A stretch of DNA of 64,000 nt from Pseudomonas schmalbachii (GTDB taxonomy: Bacteria; Pseudomonadota; Gammaproteobacteria; Pseudomonadales; Pseudomonadaceae): contig NZ_JAELYA010000010.1 of assembly GCF_017589465.1 (NCBI RefSeq), forward strand, positions 167,137 to 231,136, written 5' to 3'. Under the pieces are notes generated by a model that saw nothing but the letters and a program-made list of their open reading frames with translations, made no database searches and was not told where the DNA came from. Positions 1 to 9,357 of the stretch are shown one piece after another. Position numbers and translations under genes: made by a program. Within the stretch, counting starts at the first letter, position 1. Each line of letters starts with the position of its first letter.

Positions 1-868
1 TGCTGATTCGCGCGTCGTGGCCGAGCTGGCGCAGTTCCTCGTCAATGGAGAACGGCCCGCTGGCCCGCGTGCTGGCGCTGGCCTCGAACTCCAGCGCGGG
101 CAGGCTGGCGGTCCGCGCCTGTCCGCTGTGGATATCCCACCAGCGCAGCTCGATGGCCGGCAGGCGGTAGCGGCCGGGCTTCTCGATCACGTAGCTGGCG
201 CTGTCGATGCGCTGGCCGCCGGCGACGCCGCCACGTCCGCCGGGGCTGGGGATGTCGCTGACCTGCGGGCTCTTCGGGTAGCGGCGCAGGCCATCGACCT
301 CGGCCAGCGGCAGCGCTTCGAGAAGCATCGCCTGGGCGCCGTCGGCCTGCAGGGTGATGCGCCGGGTGATGCTGTCGCCAACCTGCAGGGACTTGCTCGA
401 CTGTCCCAGGGTCTGGCTCAGGCGCAGTCCTTCCGCCACCAGCAGGTTCTCGCCGCCGGCCGGCAGGCTGGCGCTGAAGCGCAGCGGCTGGCTGCGCACG
501 CTGACCGGCGCGCTGGCCTCGCCGGCCGTCACCGTCACCTGCAGGGCGGGGATGGCGAAGCCCTGGGGGCGGGTCGGGGTGATGCGGTAGATGTAGCGCA
601 GGCCGAACAGGGTGGCGCCGTCGCGCTGCAGGGTCAGGTGCTGGCTGGAGCCGGCCGGCGGGGTGACCAGCGCGCCGGGCAGTTCCAGCGTCGGCAACTG
701 CGGCGCGGCGGTGAACCAGGTGTCCACCAGCACGTCGACTTCCAGGTCCAGGGTACGCCCGACCACCACTTCGCCACCGGGCTGCAGGCGGCTTTCCACC
801 AGCACCTTCGGTTCGGCGAAGGCCAGCAGCGGGCATAGGCAGCAGAGGATCAGCAGCAGGCGCCTCAT
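1..868 (-). CDS. batD: BatD-like oxygen-tolerance protein (3' end outside window)
   Basis: The reading frame starts at the ATG whose complement is 866-868 and stays open to the window edge, giving 289 residues. The N-terminus is a clear signal peptide (MRRLLLILCC... cut near AFA-EP), followed by a beta-rich extracytoplasmic region, as in BatD proteins of Bat/MoxR operons. BatD is thought to be a membrane-anchored periplasmic partner of the vWA proteins BatA and BatB. It overlaps batB by ATGA and is the last visible gene of a six-gene operon. The C-terminal anchor lies outside the window. Its biochemical role is not established. Confidence 0.8.
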   Translation of the reverse strand, partial: MRRLLLILCCLCPLLAFAEPKVLVESRLQPGGEVVVGRTLDLEVDVLVDTWFTAAPQLPTLELPGALVTPPAGSSQHLTLQRDGATLFGLRYIYRITPTRPQGFAIPALQVTVTAGEASAPVSVRSQPLRFSASLPAGGENLLVAEGLRLSQTLGQSSKSLQVGDSITRRITLQADGAQAMLLEALPLAEVDGLRRYPKSPQVSDIPSPGGRGGVAGGQRIDSASYVIEKPGRYRLPAIELRWWDIHSGQARTASLPALEFEASASTRASGPFSIDEELRQLGHDARIS

Positions 869-2442
869 GGCCGGGCCTCCCGCGCGTCCTGCAGCATGAA
901 CTTGCGCTTGAGGAACTGTGCCGGCGAGGTGCTGAGGTTCTGCAGCCAGATGTCTTCCGAGGTCGCCTTCTGCTTGTCCATGACGACGTCCTTGCCCTTG
1001 CCTTTCTGCTTGTCGAACTCGATCTTGTCCGGCTCGTCGCCCGGCGTCACTTCGCGCTGCTCGTCGGCGATCTTCTCCAGGGCGAGAGCCAGCTCCAGGT
1101 TGGCCTGCGCCTCGGCCATTCCCGGCTGGCGCTGCAGTGCCTGGCGATAGGCAGCGGCGGCGTCGGCGAACTTCGACAGATGCATGTAGGTGTTGCCCAG
1201 GTAGAACCAGCTTTCGGCGCTGTCGAGGCGGGCGAAGGCGGCCAGCGCTGCCTGGTAGTCGGAGGCCTGGTAGGCGGCGCGGCCCTTCCAGTACGGATCG
1301 TCGAACAGCTCCGCCGCCTGTGGATAACGCCCCTGCTCGAAGGCCCAGCGGCCCTGCTGGTCGCGGGTCAGGAAGGCGTCGGCGAGCGCGCCGGCATTGG
1401 CCTCCTGCGCCGGCATCGCCTGCAGGAACAGGCCAAGCAGCAGCGCCGCCAGCCAGTTCACGCTCCAGCCGCGGCGCACGGCGAGGAAGGCCAGCGCCAG
1501 CAGCGGCCAGCACAGCCAGTAGCCGGCGTCCTTCCAGTGGATTTCCTCGTCGTCGCCCTGGGCGGCCTGGAAATGGCGCTGGGCATGCAGTTCGATCCAG
1601 TCGAGGTCGTCGTCGTTCAGCGTCAGGCTGCCCAGCGGCGCATCGGCCGCGTCGGCCAGCTGCTTCAGTCCGTCGCCGTCGAAGCGGCCGAGCACCGGCT
1701 TGCCGCTGGCGTCCAGGCGCGGCTGGCCGTGGGCGTCGCGCAGCATGCCGCCGTCCTGGTTGCCGACGGCGAGGACCAGCACCTGCAGGTCGCTGCCTTT
1801 CAACGCCTGTTCGACGGCGTCCAGCTGGCTGGCGTCGGCGCCGTCGGTGGCCAGCACCAGGGTACCGGGCGTGTGTTCGGCGGCGAGCAGGCGCTTGGCC
1901 TGTTCGATGGCGGCGAGGGCGTTCTTGCCGGGGCGCGGGATCATGTCGCTGCCGAGCACCTGCAGGAAGCTGTCGAGCAGCGCCGGATCGTCGGTGGGCG
2001 GCAGCACCAGATGGGCGCTGCCGGCGTAGGCGAGCAGGGCGATGCGGCTGCCCTTGCGGCGCTCGATCAACTGGTGGAACTTGTTGCGCGCCGCCTCCAG
2101 CCGGCTCGGCGGCACGTCGGCGGCATCCATCGACGGTGACAGGTCGAGGGCGAGGATCAGTGGTGCGCGGTCGTCGAGGAAGGCCGGGCGGTCCTGCTCC
2201 CAGGTCGGCCCGGCGGCGGCGATGGCGCCGAGGGCGAGCAGCGCGGCGAGCAGGTGCACCGGGCGCAGGCGCGCGGAGTCCTGCGGCTCCACCAGCAGGT
2301 GGCGCAGCAGCGCCGGGGGGATGGAGATATTGCGCGCCGGGTCCTGTGCGCGCAGCCAGAGCGCCGGCAGGGCGGCGGCGAGCAGGATCAGCAGCAGCCA
2401 GGCCGGACGCAGGAAGTGGAAGGCGGCGAGATCGATCTGCAT
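865..2442 (-). CDS. batB: BatB/BatC-type protein: vWA domain plus TPR repeats
   Basis: 525 residues from the ATG at 2442 (MQIDLAAFHFLRP). Two N-terminal membrane segments are followed by a von Willebrand A domain with a MIDAS motif (DLSPSMD), another hydrophobic segment near residues 310-345, and TPR-like helices (AWFYLGNTYMHLSKFADAAAAYRQAL type). The C-terminus is Lys/Asp-rich. This fuses what other bacteria encode as separate BatB (vWA) and BatC (TPR) proteins. The start is chosen because it overlaps the batA stop by one base (TGATG). The family is linked to oxidative-stress tolerance and to MoxR-chaperoned complexes in the membrane. Confidence 0.85.
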   Translation of the reverse strand: MQIDLAAFHFLRPAWLLLILLAAALPALWLRAQDPARNISIPPALLRHLLVEPQDSARLRPVHLLAALLALGAIAAAGPTWEQDRPAFLDDRAPLILALDLSPSMDAADVPPSRLEAARNKFHQLIERRKGSRIALLAYAGSAHLVLPPTDDPALLDSFLQVLGSDMIPRPGKNALAAIEQAKRLLAAEHTPGTLVLATDGADASQLDAVEQALKGSDLQVLVLAVGNQDGGMLRDAHGQPRLDASGKPVLGRFDGDGLKQLADAADAPLGSLTLNDDDLDWIELHAQRHFQAAQGDDEEIHWKDAGYWLCWPLLALAFLAVRRGWSVNWLAALLLGLFLQAMPAQEANAGALADAFLTRDQQGRWAFEQGRYPQAAELFDDPYWKGRAAYQASDYQAALAAFARLDSAESWFYLGNTYMHLSKFADAAAAYRQALQRQPGMAEAQANLELALALEKIADEQREVTPGDEPDKIEFDKQKGKGKDVVMDKQKATSEDIWLQNLSTSPAQFLKRKFMLQDAREARP

Positions 2443-3431
2443 CAGGCCTCCTCCACCCGGCGCATGCGCAGCCGCGCCAGCAGCAGGCTGAACAGGTGGT
2501 ACAGCGCCAGCAGCCCGAGTGCGCCGCCCAGCGGCAGCCAGAACAGCTCGCGGCGCGGCTGGTGGCTGAGGGTCTGCACTTCGTGGGCGGTCAGTTCGTC
2601 GAGGGCGGCGTAGACCTGTTCCAGGGTGCGCCGGTCTTCCGCGCGGAAGAAGCGTCCGCCAGTGTTCAGGGCGATTTCGCGCAGGACGTCGAGATCGACC
2701 TTGGCTTCGCCGCTGGCCTGCACGTCGCCGATGCCGATGGTGTGGACGGTCACGCCGTGGCGGTGCGCCAGCTCGGCGGCGTGCTGCGGCGGGATGGCGC
2801 TGCCGGTGTCGTTGCCGTCGGTGAGCAGGATCACCAGCTTGTCCTTTTCCTTCGCCTGGTCGAGCAGCTTCACGGCGAGGCCGATGGCGTCGCCGATGGC
2901 GGTGTTCGGTCCGGCCATGCCGATGCCGACTTCGTCGAGCAGCAGGCCGAGGCTGGCGTGGTCGAGGGTCAGCGGCGCCTGCGGGAAGGCGTTGCTGCCG
3001 AAGACGATCAGGCCGAGGCGGTCGTCCTTGCGGCGGACGATGAAGTCGTGCACCACTTCCTTCACCGCCCTCAGGCGGTCGACCCGCTGGCCGGCGGAGT
3101 TGGCGAAGTCCGGCGTCTCCATGGATTGAGAGATGTCGATGGCGAGCATGATGTCGCGCACCGGCTGGCGCTTCTCGATGGGTTTCTCGATCCACACCGG
3201 GCGCGCACAGGCGATCAGCACCAGACCCCAGACCAGCATGTTCAGCAGCAATTGCGCGCGGCTGCCGCGCAGGCCGTCGCGCTCCGGCTTGCCGCCGATG
3301 GCGCGGCTGATGCCGGTGAAGAACGGTACGCGGATGGCGCTGCGCGCCTCGCGATAGGCCGGCAGCCAGCGATAGCCGAGCAGCGGCAACGGCAGCAGCA
3401 GGAGCAGCCAGGGGTAATCAAGCTGCCACAT
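2442..3431 (-). CDS. batA: BatA-type vWA-domain membrane protein
   Basis: 329 residues starting MWQLDYPWLLLLL. There are two N-terminal transmembrane segments, a vWA domain with MIDAS DISQSM plus the later TDGNDTGS loop, and a C-terminal membrane helix (LFWLPLGGALGLLALYHLFSLLLA). These are the features of BatA, partner of MoxR ATPases. The start overlaps the preceding DUF4381 gene by 14 bases. An upstream in-frame ATG (3509) lies deep inside that neighbour and is not favoured. Confidence 0.85.
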   Translation of the reverse strand: MWQLDYPWLLLLLPLPLLGYRWLPAYREARSAIRVPFFTGISRAIGGKPERDGLRGSRAQLLLNMLVWGLVLIACARPVWIEKPIEKRQPVRDIMLAIDISQSMETPDFANSAGQRVDRLRAVKEVVHDFIVRRKDDRLGLIVFGSNAFPQAPLTLDHASLGLLLDEVGIGMAGPNTAIGDAIGLAVKLLDQAKEKDKLVILLTDGNDTGSAIPPQHAAELAHRHGVTVHTIGIGDVQASGEAKVDLDVLREIALNTGGRFFRAEDRRTLEQVYAALDELTAHEVQTLSHQPRRELFWLPLGGALGLLALYHLFSLLLARLRMRRVEEA

Positions 3432-3900
3432 GGTGCGTCTCCAGCCAGCGGCGGGCGATGGCGAACAGCTCGCCGGCATCGAGCTGGCGCAATTGCGCGT
3501 CGGGCGCATAGGCCAGCCGCGCCAGGCGTTCGGCGAAGTCCGCCGGCAGCGGCGTCGGGCAGCGGTTCTGCAGGAAGGTCTGCCACTCGGCGCCGCTCAG
3601 ACCGGCGACTTCCGTGCGCGGGCCGATCGACAGGGCGACGCGCTTGAGCAGGCCGGGCAGTTCGCGCAGGGCTTGTGGATCGTCGTCGAAGGCGATCTGC
3701 AGGGCGGCCAGCTGCGCCAGCGCTTCGCGGCGATAGCGATTGCGCCGCCAGCGCCGCAGGGCGAGGCCGCCCCACACCAGCAGCGCCAGCAGGACCAGCC
3801 CGCCGAGCGCCAGCCAGCCCCAGGTCTGCGGCATCCAGCCTGGCGGCATCGGCAGCGGCAGTTCGCGCATCTGGTCGAGAGACGGTTCCGGCTTGCTCAT
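3418..3900 (-). CDS. DUF4381 membrane protein of the Bat operon
   Basis: 160 residues. One strong transmembrane helix lies near residues 27-48 (WGWLALGGLVLLALLVWGGL), followed by a basic stretch and a cytoplasmic helical domain. Proteins of this type (DUF4381) regularly sit between the DUF58 protein and BatA in gammaproteobacterial MoxR operons. The gene overlaps the DUF58 stop by ATGA. Function is unknown beyond this association. Confidence 0.8.
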   Translation of the reverse strand: MSKPEPSLDQMRELPLPMPPGWMPQTWGWLALGGLVLLALLVWGGLALRRWRRNRYRREALAQLAALQIAFDDDPQALRELPGLLKRVALSIGPRTEVAGLSGAEWQTFLQNRCPTPLPADFAERLARLAYAPDAQLRQLDAGELFAIARRWLETHHVAA

Positions 3901-4841
3901 CGGCGCATCTCGCCCAGCTTGCCGAGTTCGCGGCGCAATTGCTGCAGCGCCGGCTCGGCGGTTTCGAAGAGCATCAGCGGCACCTGGCTGCGGCGCAGCA
4001 GTTCGCCCACTTCGCGCAGGCGACCGCCGATGAACTCGGTGAGCGGCTCATGCACCCGGCGGCGCTCCACCGCCAGTTCCAGCTGCAGGTCGCCCTGGGT
4101 CACCCGTGGCCGGCCGCGCTTGGGCAGGTTGAGTGCCAGCGGGTCGTAGATCTGCATGGCGATCACGTCGTTGTGCACGGCGAGCTGGCGCAGCAGTTGC
4201 TGGGTGCGCGCGCCGGCGCCGGCGAAGTCGCTGACGATGACGATGGTCTGGCCGTGGCAGCCCAGCGACAGGCAGTGCAGCAGGGCCTTGTCGAGTTGCC
4301 CGTGGGCGTCCTCGACCTGCGGGGCGTTGGCCGCCAGCGCGTTGTTCTGCCGGACGATGGCCGCCAGCAGCGCTTCCACCCGCGTGCGGCTGCGCAGCGG
4401 GGCGATGCGTTCTATGCGGCGGTCGTCGAACACCAGGCCGCCGACGCGGTCGCCGCCGTGGTAGGCGATCCACGCGGCCAGAGCGGCCAGCTCGGCGGCG
4501 CAGGTGGATTTGAAGGCGCGCCGGGAGCCGAAGAACATGTCCATGCGCTGGTCGACGAGGATCTGCGTCGGGCGGTCGCGTTCCTCGCTGAAGGAACGCA
4601 CGAAGGGCTTGCCGTAGCGCATCGAGGCGCGCCAGTCGAGATGGCGCAGATCGTCGCCGGGCTGGTAGCGGCGCAGCTCCTCGAAGTTCAGCCCGCGTCC
4701 ACGCAGCAGCGAGGCGTGGCGGCCGGCGAGGATGCTCGCACGCGGCTTGCGCACGGCGAAACTCAGGCCGCGGCTGTGCGCTTCCAGCGCCATCAGTTGG
4801 GCGAGGCTGGCATAGACGAGGCCGTCGGCTTCCACGGACAT
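3897..4841 (-). CDS. DUF58 family protein (vWA-like)
   Basis: 314 residues from the ATG at 4841 (MSVEADGLVYASL). It contains the DUF58 signature around GRGLNFEELRRYQPGDD and RHLDWRASMRYGKPFVRSF, followed by a degenerate vWA-like fold. DUF58 proteins are encoded directly downstream of MoxR ATPases and are thought to work with them. The next gene upstream, moxR, ends 10 bases before this start. An in-frame ATG further upstream at 5033 lies inside moxR and is rejected. Confidence 0.85.
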   Translation of the reverse strand: MSVEADGLVYASLAQLMALEAHSRGLSFAVRKPRASILAGRHASLLRGRGLNFEELRRYQPGDDLRHLDWRASMRYGKPFVRSFSEERDRPTQILVDQRMDMFFGSRRAFKSTCAAELAALAAWIAYHGGDRVGGLVFDDRRIERIAPLRSRTRVEALLAAIVRQNNALAANAPQVEDAHGQLDKALLHCLSLGCHGQTIVIVSDFAGAGARTQQLLRQLAVHNDVIAMQIYDPLALNLPKRGRPRVTQGDLQLELAVERRRVHEPLTEFIGGRLREVGELLRRSQVPLMLFETAEPALQQLRRELGKLGEMRR

Positions 4842-4851
4842 GGACCGGACC

Positions 4852-5832
<981 letters not shown>

Positions 5833-6123
5833 CGGCGGCTCCTGGTTCGCTGTTCGGTTGTTGTTATCGGGATGGCAAGCCTGCCATGCAGGGACGGCAA
5901 ACTCTAGCGATGTGCAGGGCGGCAAGACACTCCCTTATCCGGGTAGTGGCGGTCTGCCGGTGGTTGAGGGCTGCATGGTGCGGGCGCCCGGCGGATTCAT
6001 TCAGGTGCTGAATGATCGGGCCGGCGAACCGCTCGGTCGGCCAGGGTGGCGGCGCCGGGCGGCGGCCCGTAGTATTGCCGCTTGTTCTGATTCGGGCAGG
6101 ATGCCCTTCGACACGGGTTTTCG
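5833..6123. other. Divergent intergenic region moxR / thyA
   Basis: 291 bases between two divergent genes, which must hold both promoters. It is GC-rich with an AT-rich patch near 5850-5880 next to moxR. No clear consensus promoter or binding site was recognised by eye. Confidence 0.5.
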
Positions 6124-6918
6124 ATGAAACAGTACCTCGACCTCATGCGCCACGTGCGCGACCACGGCACCTTCAAGAGCGACCGCACCGGCACCGGCAC
6201 CTACAGCGTTTTCGGCCACCAGATGCGCTTCGACCTGGCTGAGGGATTCCCGCTGGTCACCACCAAGAAGTGCCACCTGAAGTCGATCGTTCACGAGCTG
6301 CTGTGGTTCCTCCAGGGTTCGACCAACATCGCCTACCTGAAGGAAAACGGCGTCTCCATCTGGGACGAGTGGGCCGACGAGAACGGCGACCTCGGCCCGG
6401 TGTACGGCTACCAGTGGCGCTCCTGGCCGGCGCCGGACGGCCGCCATATCGACCAGATCGCCAACCTGATGACGATGCTGAAGAACAACCCGGACTCGCG
6501 CCGGCTGATCGTCTCCGCCTGGAACCCGGCGCTGATCGACGAAATGGCCCTGCCGCCGTGCCACGCGCTGTTCCAGTTCTACGTTGCCGACGGCCGCCTG
6601 AGCTGCCAGCTCTACCAGCGCTCGGCGGACATCTTCCTCGGCGTACCCTTCAATATCGCCAGCTACGCCCTGCTGACCCTGATGGTCGCCCAGGTCGCCG
6701 GCCTGCAGCCGGGCGAGTTCATCTGGACCGGCGGCGACTGCCACCTGTACGCCAACCACCTGGAACAGACCGACCTGCAGCTGACCCGCGAGCCGCTGCC
6801 GCTGCCGACCATGAAGCTCAACCCGGAAGTGAAGGACCTGTTCGACTTCCGCTTCGACGACTTCGAGCTGGTCGGCTACCAGTCGCATCCGCATATCAAG
6901 GCGCCCGTGGCGGTGTAA
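6124..6918 (+). CDS. thyA: Thymidylate synthase
   Basis: 264 residues, the usual ThyA length. It converts dUMP to dTMP with 5,10-methylenetetrahydrofolate. The active-site cysteine lies in [13 protein letters not shown], the folate/phosphate loop is [20 protein letters not shown], and the N-terminus has the [11 protein letters not shown] loop. The C-terminus IKAPVAV is the conserved closing tail. No strong Shine-Dalgarno precedes the ATG. REP sequences follow immediately. Confidence 0.97.
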   Translation: MKQYLDLMRHVRDHGTFKSDRTGTGTYSVFGHQMRFDLAEGFPLVTTKKCHLKSIVHELLWFLQGSTNIAYLKENGVSIWDEWADENGDLGPVYGYQWRSWPAPDGRHIDQIANLMTMLKNNPDSRRLIVSAWNPALIDEMALPPCHALFQFYVADGRLSCQLYQRSADIFLGVPFNIASYALLTLMVAQVAGLQPGEFIWTGGDCHLYANHLEQTDLQLTREPLPLPTMKLNPEVKDLFDFRFDDFELVGYQSHPHIKAPVAV

Positions 6919-6926
6919 GCACAGGA

Positions 6927-7114
6927 TCGCGGGCATGGCCCGCTCCTACGGGGACATTCCGTGTAGGAGCAACTGTCTTGCCGCCGATGATGCTTTTGTA
7001 GGAGCGAGCTCTGCTCGCGAACATCCGCCCCGCAAAAGCTTCGCGAGCAGAGCTCGCTCCTACAGGAATTCGACCCGTTGCTGACCGTAGCGTAGGAGCG
7101 GGCCATGCCCGCGA
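6927..7114. repeat. Cluster of four REP sequences
   Basis: Two standard REP copies in opposite orientation sit at 6927-6949 and 7092-7114 (core GCGGGCATGGCCCGCTCCTAC). Between them is an inverted pair of a variant, 6998-7020 and 7041-7063, whose arms read GTAGGAGCGAGCTCTGCTCG. The variant keeps the GTAGGAGCG head but has a different palindromic stem. The cluster lies between the 3' ends of thyA and the convergent glycine-zipper gene. Confidence 0.9.
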
Positions 7115-7148
7115 CAAAAAGAAAGCCCGTCGATTCGACGGGCTTTCT
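7115..7148 (-). terminator. Rho-independent terminator
   Basis: The inverted repeat AAAGCCCGTCG / CGACGGGCTTT is followed on the minus strand by TTTTT. It lies just after the stop of the 7164-7592 gene and terminates it. Confidence 0.85.
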
Positions 7149-7163
7149 GTATCTACAGCCGCA

Positions 7164-7592
7164 TCAATCGTCGCGATGCTTGTGCTTATGCTTGCGCTTG
7201 TAATTGGCCTTGCGGTTGTCGCTGTGATGGTCGTCGTCCTTGGCCAGGTTGTTGCCGATCGCGCTGCCCGCGGCACCGCCAACGCCTGCGCCGATCAGGC
7301 CGCCGGTGGAGCCGCCGACCTTGTTGCCGATCACCTGGCCGCCGGCTGCGCCCAGGCCGCCGCCAAGGGCCGCTTCGGTTTTCTTGCCGTCCTTCGCGGT
7401 CATCGCGCCGCCGGCCGCGCCGCCTACACCTGCGCCGATGGCCGCGCCGGTGTTGCCGCCGATGGCCTGGCCGACCACGCTACCAAGGGCGCCGCCCACA
7501 CCGCCACCGATGGCGGTGGTAGTGGTTTCGCCGGCAATCGCGTACTGCGACGCCAGGATGGTGAAGGCAAGAGCTGAAAGGGGTTTACGCAT
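7164..7592 (-). CDS. Glycine-zipper protein with basic/His tail, copy 2
   Basis: 142 residues from MRKPLSALAF. A signal peptide is cut near QYAIA-GE, followed by repeated glycine-zipper blocks (GGGVGGALGSVVGQAIGG, GAAIGAGVGGAAGGA, GGLGAAGGQVIGNKVGG). The C-terminus is highly charged (DDDHHSDNRKANYKRKHKHKHRDD). Glycine-zipper segments of this kind insert in or pack against membranes, so it is probably an envelope protein. It is clearly paralogous to the next gene (7698-8210). Function unknown. Confidence 0.75.
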   Translation of the reverse strand: MRKPLSALAFTILASQYAIAGETTTTAIGGGVGGALGSVVGQAIGGNTGAAIGAGVGGAAGGAMTAKDGKKTEAALGGGLGAAGGQVIGNKVGGSTGGLIGAGVGGAAGSAIGNNLAKDDDHHSDNRKANYKRKHKHKHRDD

Positions 7593-7644
7593 GTGGCGTA
7601 TCTCCAGTGGGAAAAAGATTCGGAAAATTCTGTCGCATACGAAA

Positions 7645-7671
7645 CAGCCGGACAATGCGAGTCCGGCTGTT
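7645..7671 (-). terminator. Hairpin between the two glycine-zipper genes
   Basis: A perfect inverted repeat ACAGCCGGAC / GTCCGGCTGT lies after the stop of the upstream paralogue. The T-tract is short, so it may be a weak terminator or a processing site. Confidence 0.55.
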
Positions 7672-7697
7672 CGTAGACATGGGTCAAGCTTTAGCCA

Positions 7698-8210
7698 TCA
7701 ATCCCAATGACGGTGCTTGTGACGCCAGTGCTTCTTCTTGTAATGGCCACGGTGGTAGCCATTGTCGCGCCAGCCGTTGCGGCGGCCATCGCGATAGCCT
7801 TCGCGGTAACCGGCACGGCGATAGTCGCGGCCGTCATAGTCGTCGTCGCGGTTGTTGTCGGCGTAATGGTTGCCCAGCGCGCCGCCGGCGCCGCCACCCA
7901 GGGCTGCACCAATCAGGCCGCCGGTGCTGCCGCCGACCTTGTTGCCGATGACATTGCCGCCAGCTGCGCCGAGACCGCCGCCAATGGCCGCTTCGGTCTT
8001 GTTGCCACGGCGAGCACCAACTGCACCGCCGGCTGCGCCGCCGAGACCGCTACCGATTGCGGCACCGGTGCTGCCGCCGACCGCTTGGCCGACGACCGAA
8101 CCCAATACCCCACCCAGCGCGCCACCGACACCCGCACGGGTATCGCCATCCGCGAAAGCATTGCCGCCGGCCAGAGCCAGGGTAAGCAGGAGCATCGAGG
8201 AGTACTTCAT
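7698..8210 (-). CDS. Glycine-zipper protein with Arg/His/Tyr tail, copy 1
   Basis: 170 residues starting MKYSSMLLLTLALAGGNAFA, a signal peptide. The same glycine-zipper blocks as in the downstream paralogue follow (GGALGGVLGSVVGQAVGG, GGLGAAGGNVIGNKVGGSTG). The tail is longer, with DDDYDGRDYRRAGYREGYRDGRR and a terminal Lys/His/Trp-rich run. The repeat cores of the two proteins are nearly identical while their tails differ, which points to tandem duplication. Likely exported; function unknown. Confidence 0.75.
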   Translation of the reverse strand: MKYSSMLLLTLALAGGNAFADGDTRAGVGGALGGVLGSVVGQAVGGSTGAAIGSGLGGAAGGAVGARRGNKTEAAIGGGLGAAGGNVIGNKVGGSTGGLIGAALGGGAGGALGNHYADNNRDDDYDGRDYRRAGYREGYRDGRRNGWRDNGYHRGHYKKKHWRHKHRHWD

Positions 8211-8551
8211 AGAGAGTGTCTCTCTGTGGTTGTGTTGGCGCCGATGCTGGGGTCGCGCGAGCGGCCAGACAAGCGTCTCCCGACGAGTAGCACGACTTTA
8301 GCTAAAAAATGCAAGTCATTGATTTTCTGGTGGAACTTCTTTGGATTTGGCTTGTCTGAGCCTTATTCCGAACCCCCGATCAAGGGGCTTTTCGGCCTTC
8401 GGATGATTGCGATCTGATGGCTCGCAACGATGGAAGATCCCCCTGCCTGCAGCGCGCTCCTTTCCGCTTTCGACGGATTGAGCGCAACCCCGCTTCGCAC
8501 TCCCCCCGACCCATGTAAACTCCCGTGACCGACGAATCCCAAGGAGCATGC
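8211..8551. other. Divergent intergenic region
   Basis: 341 bases between the divergent glycine-zipper gene and the DUF3392 gene. It has an AT-rich patch around 8290-8345 and a small hairpin CCCCGATCAAGGGG near 8374. No coding sequence is convincing and no promoter can be assigned with confidence. Confidence 0.5.
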
Positions 8552-8875
8552 ATGGACTTTGCGCTCGACCTGATCGCCACCGCCTCCCGCTGGAGCCGCA
8601 ACCACCTGTCCGAGATCGCCATGGCGCTCATGGCCACCCTGCTGGTGCTGTTCGGCCCGGCGATCAACGCCTGGGTGCAGCAGCGCATCGGCAGCCTCAA
8701 CTTCATCTTCCGCACCCTGCTGTTCGTGCTGATCTGCGCGGTCGGCTACGGCCTGGCGATGGTCTTCGTCACGCCATGGGTCGCCAAGGGGCTCGGCTAC
8801 TTCAACAACTACACCCTCGCGCCGGTGCTGCTGCTAGTGTTCTTCGTGATAGGCATGATCGCCGACCGCAGCTGA
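8552..8875 (+). CDS. DUF3392 family small membrane protein
   Basis: 107 residues starting MDFALDLIATASRW. Three hydrophobic segments are visible (IAMALMATLLVLFGPAI, FRTLLFVLICAVGYGLAMVF, LAPVLLLVFFVIGMIA). The start at 8552 is preferred over a GTG at 8525 because AAGGAG sits at 8541-8546, five bases upstream. DUF3392 proteins are conserved inner-membrane proteins of unknown role in Pseudomonas. The next gene lies 54 bases downstream on the same strand. Confidence 0.8.
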   Translation: MDFALDLIATASRWSRNHLSEIAMALMATLLVLFGPAINAWVQQRIGSLNFIFRTLLFVLICAVGYGLAMVFVTPWVAKGLGYFNNYTLAPVLLLVFFVIGMIADRS

Positions 8876-8929
8876 GCCTGCCGGTATCCTCGGCGGTCGA
8901 CCAACAGACCCTGGTGCCGCGGAGGGAAC

Positions 8930-9184
8930 ATGAAAGCGATCAAGCATCTCTACGTCCACTTCAACGATGGCCAGCGCATGGCGCTGCGCTTTCCCCAGCA
9001 GAGCGACGATCCTGCCGAGATCGCCCGCGGCATCCGCAAGCAGATGGAATCCACCTCGATCAGCATCGAGGTGGATGGCGACCTGCTGATCATTCCGCGC
9101 AACAGCATCAAATACCTGCAGATCAGCCCGGCGCCGATGCGCTTGCCGGAAACGACGGTGCTGGGGGCGGAGGTGATCGATTAG
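8930..9184 (+). CDS. Small conserved hypothetical protein
   Basis: 84 residues, no membrane segment or signal peptide, with GGAGGGAAC just upstream of the ATG. The sequence (MKAIKHLYVHFNDGQRMALR...) looks like a small alpha/beta protein. No catalytic motif was recognised. It may be cotranscribed with the DUF3392 gene. Confidence 0.65.
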   Translation: MKAIKHLYVHFNDGQRMALRFPQQSDDPAEIARGIRKQMESTSISIEVDGDLLIIPRNSIKYLQISPAPMRLPETTVLGAEVID

Positions 9185-9197
9185 CGGGCTTGTTTTG

Positions 9198-9315
9198 CCC
9201 TCACCCTAACCCTCTCCCGGAGGGAGAGGGGACTGATCGGCGCCCGGCGAAACTCCGTGTCTGCCCACAACTCCGTACGGCCCCCTCTCCCTCCGGGAGA
9301 GGGCAGGGGTGAGGG
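9198..9315. repeat. 118-bp palindromic repeat, copy 1
   Basis: Long inverted arms begin CCCTCACCCTAACCCTCTCC and return as the near-complement ending GGCAGGGGTGAGGG. A second copy of identical length lies at 43753-43870 with matching arms and a different centre. Confidence 0.85.
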
Positions 9316-9326
9316 GCTCCCAGAAT

Positions 9327-9350
9327 GAAAAGGCCTGCAATGCAGGCCTT
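9327..9350 (-). terminator. trmB terminator
   Basis: The stem AAGGCCTGCA / TGCAGGCCTT is followed on the minus strand by TTTTC, right after the trmB stop. Confidence 0.85.
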
Positions 9351-9357
9351 CGATGAC

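Noticed and set aside
42..836. Minus-strand 264-residue frame
   Set aside because: It is rich in Arg/Pro/Ala and overlaps the true BatD frame, which begins at 868 with a signal peptide and has coherent beta-strand sequence.
6927..7114. Possible CRISPR-like repeat array
   Set aside because: The repeats are palindromic REP sequences in alternating orientation with irregular spacing and no cas genes nearby.
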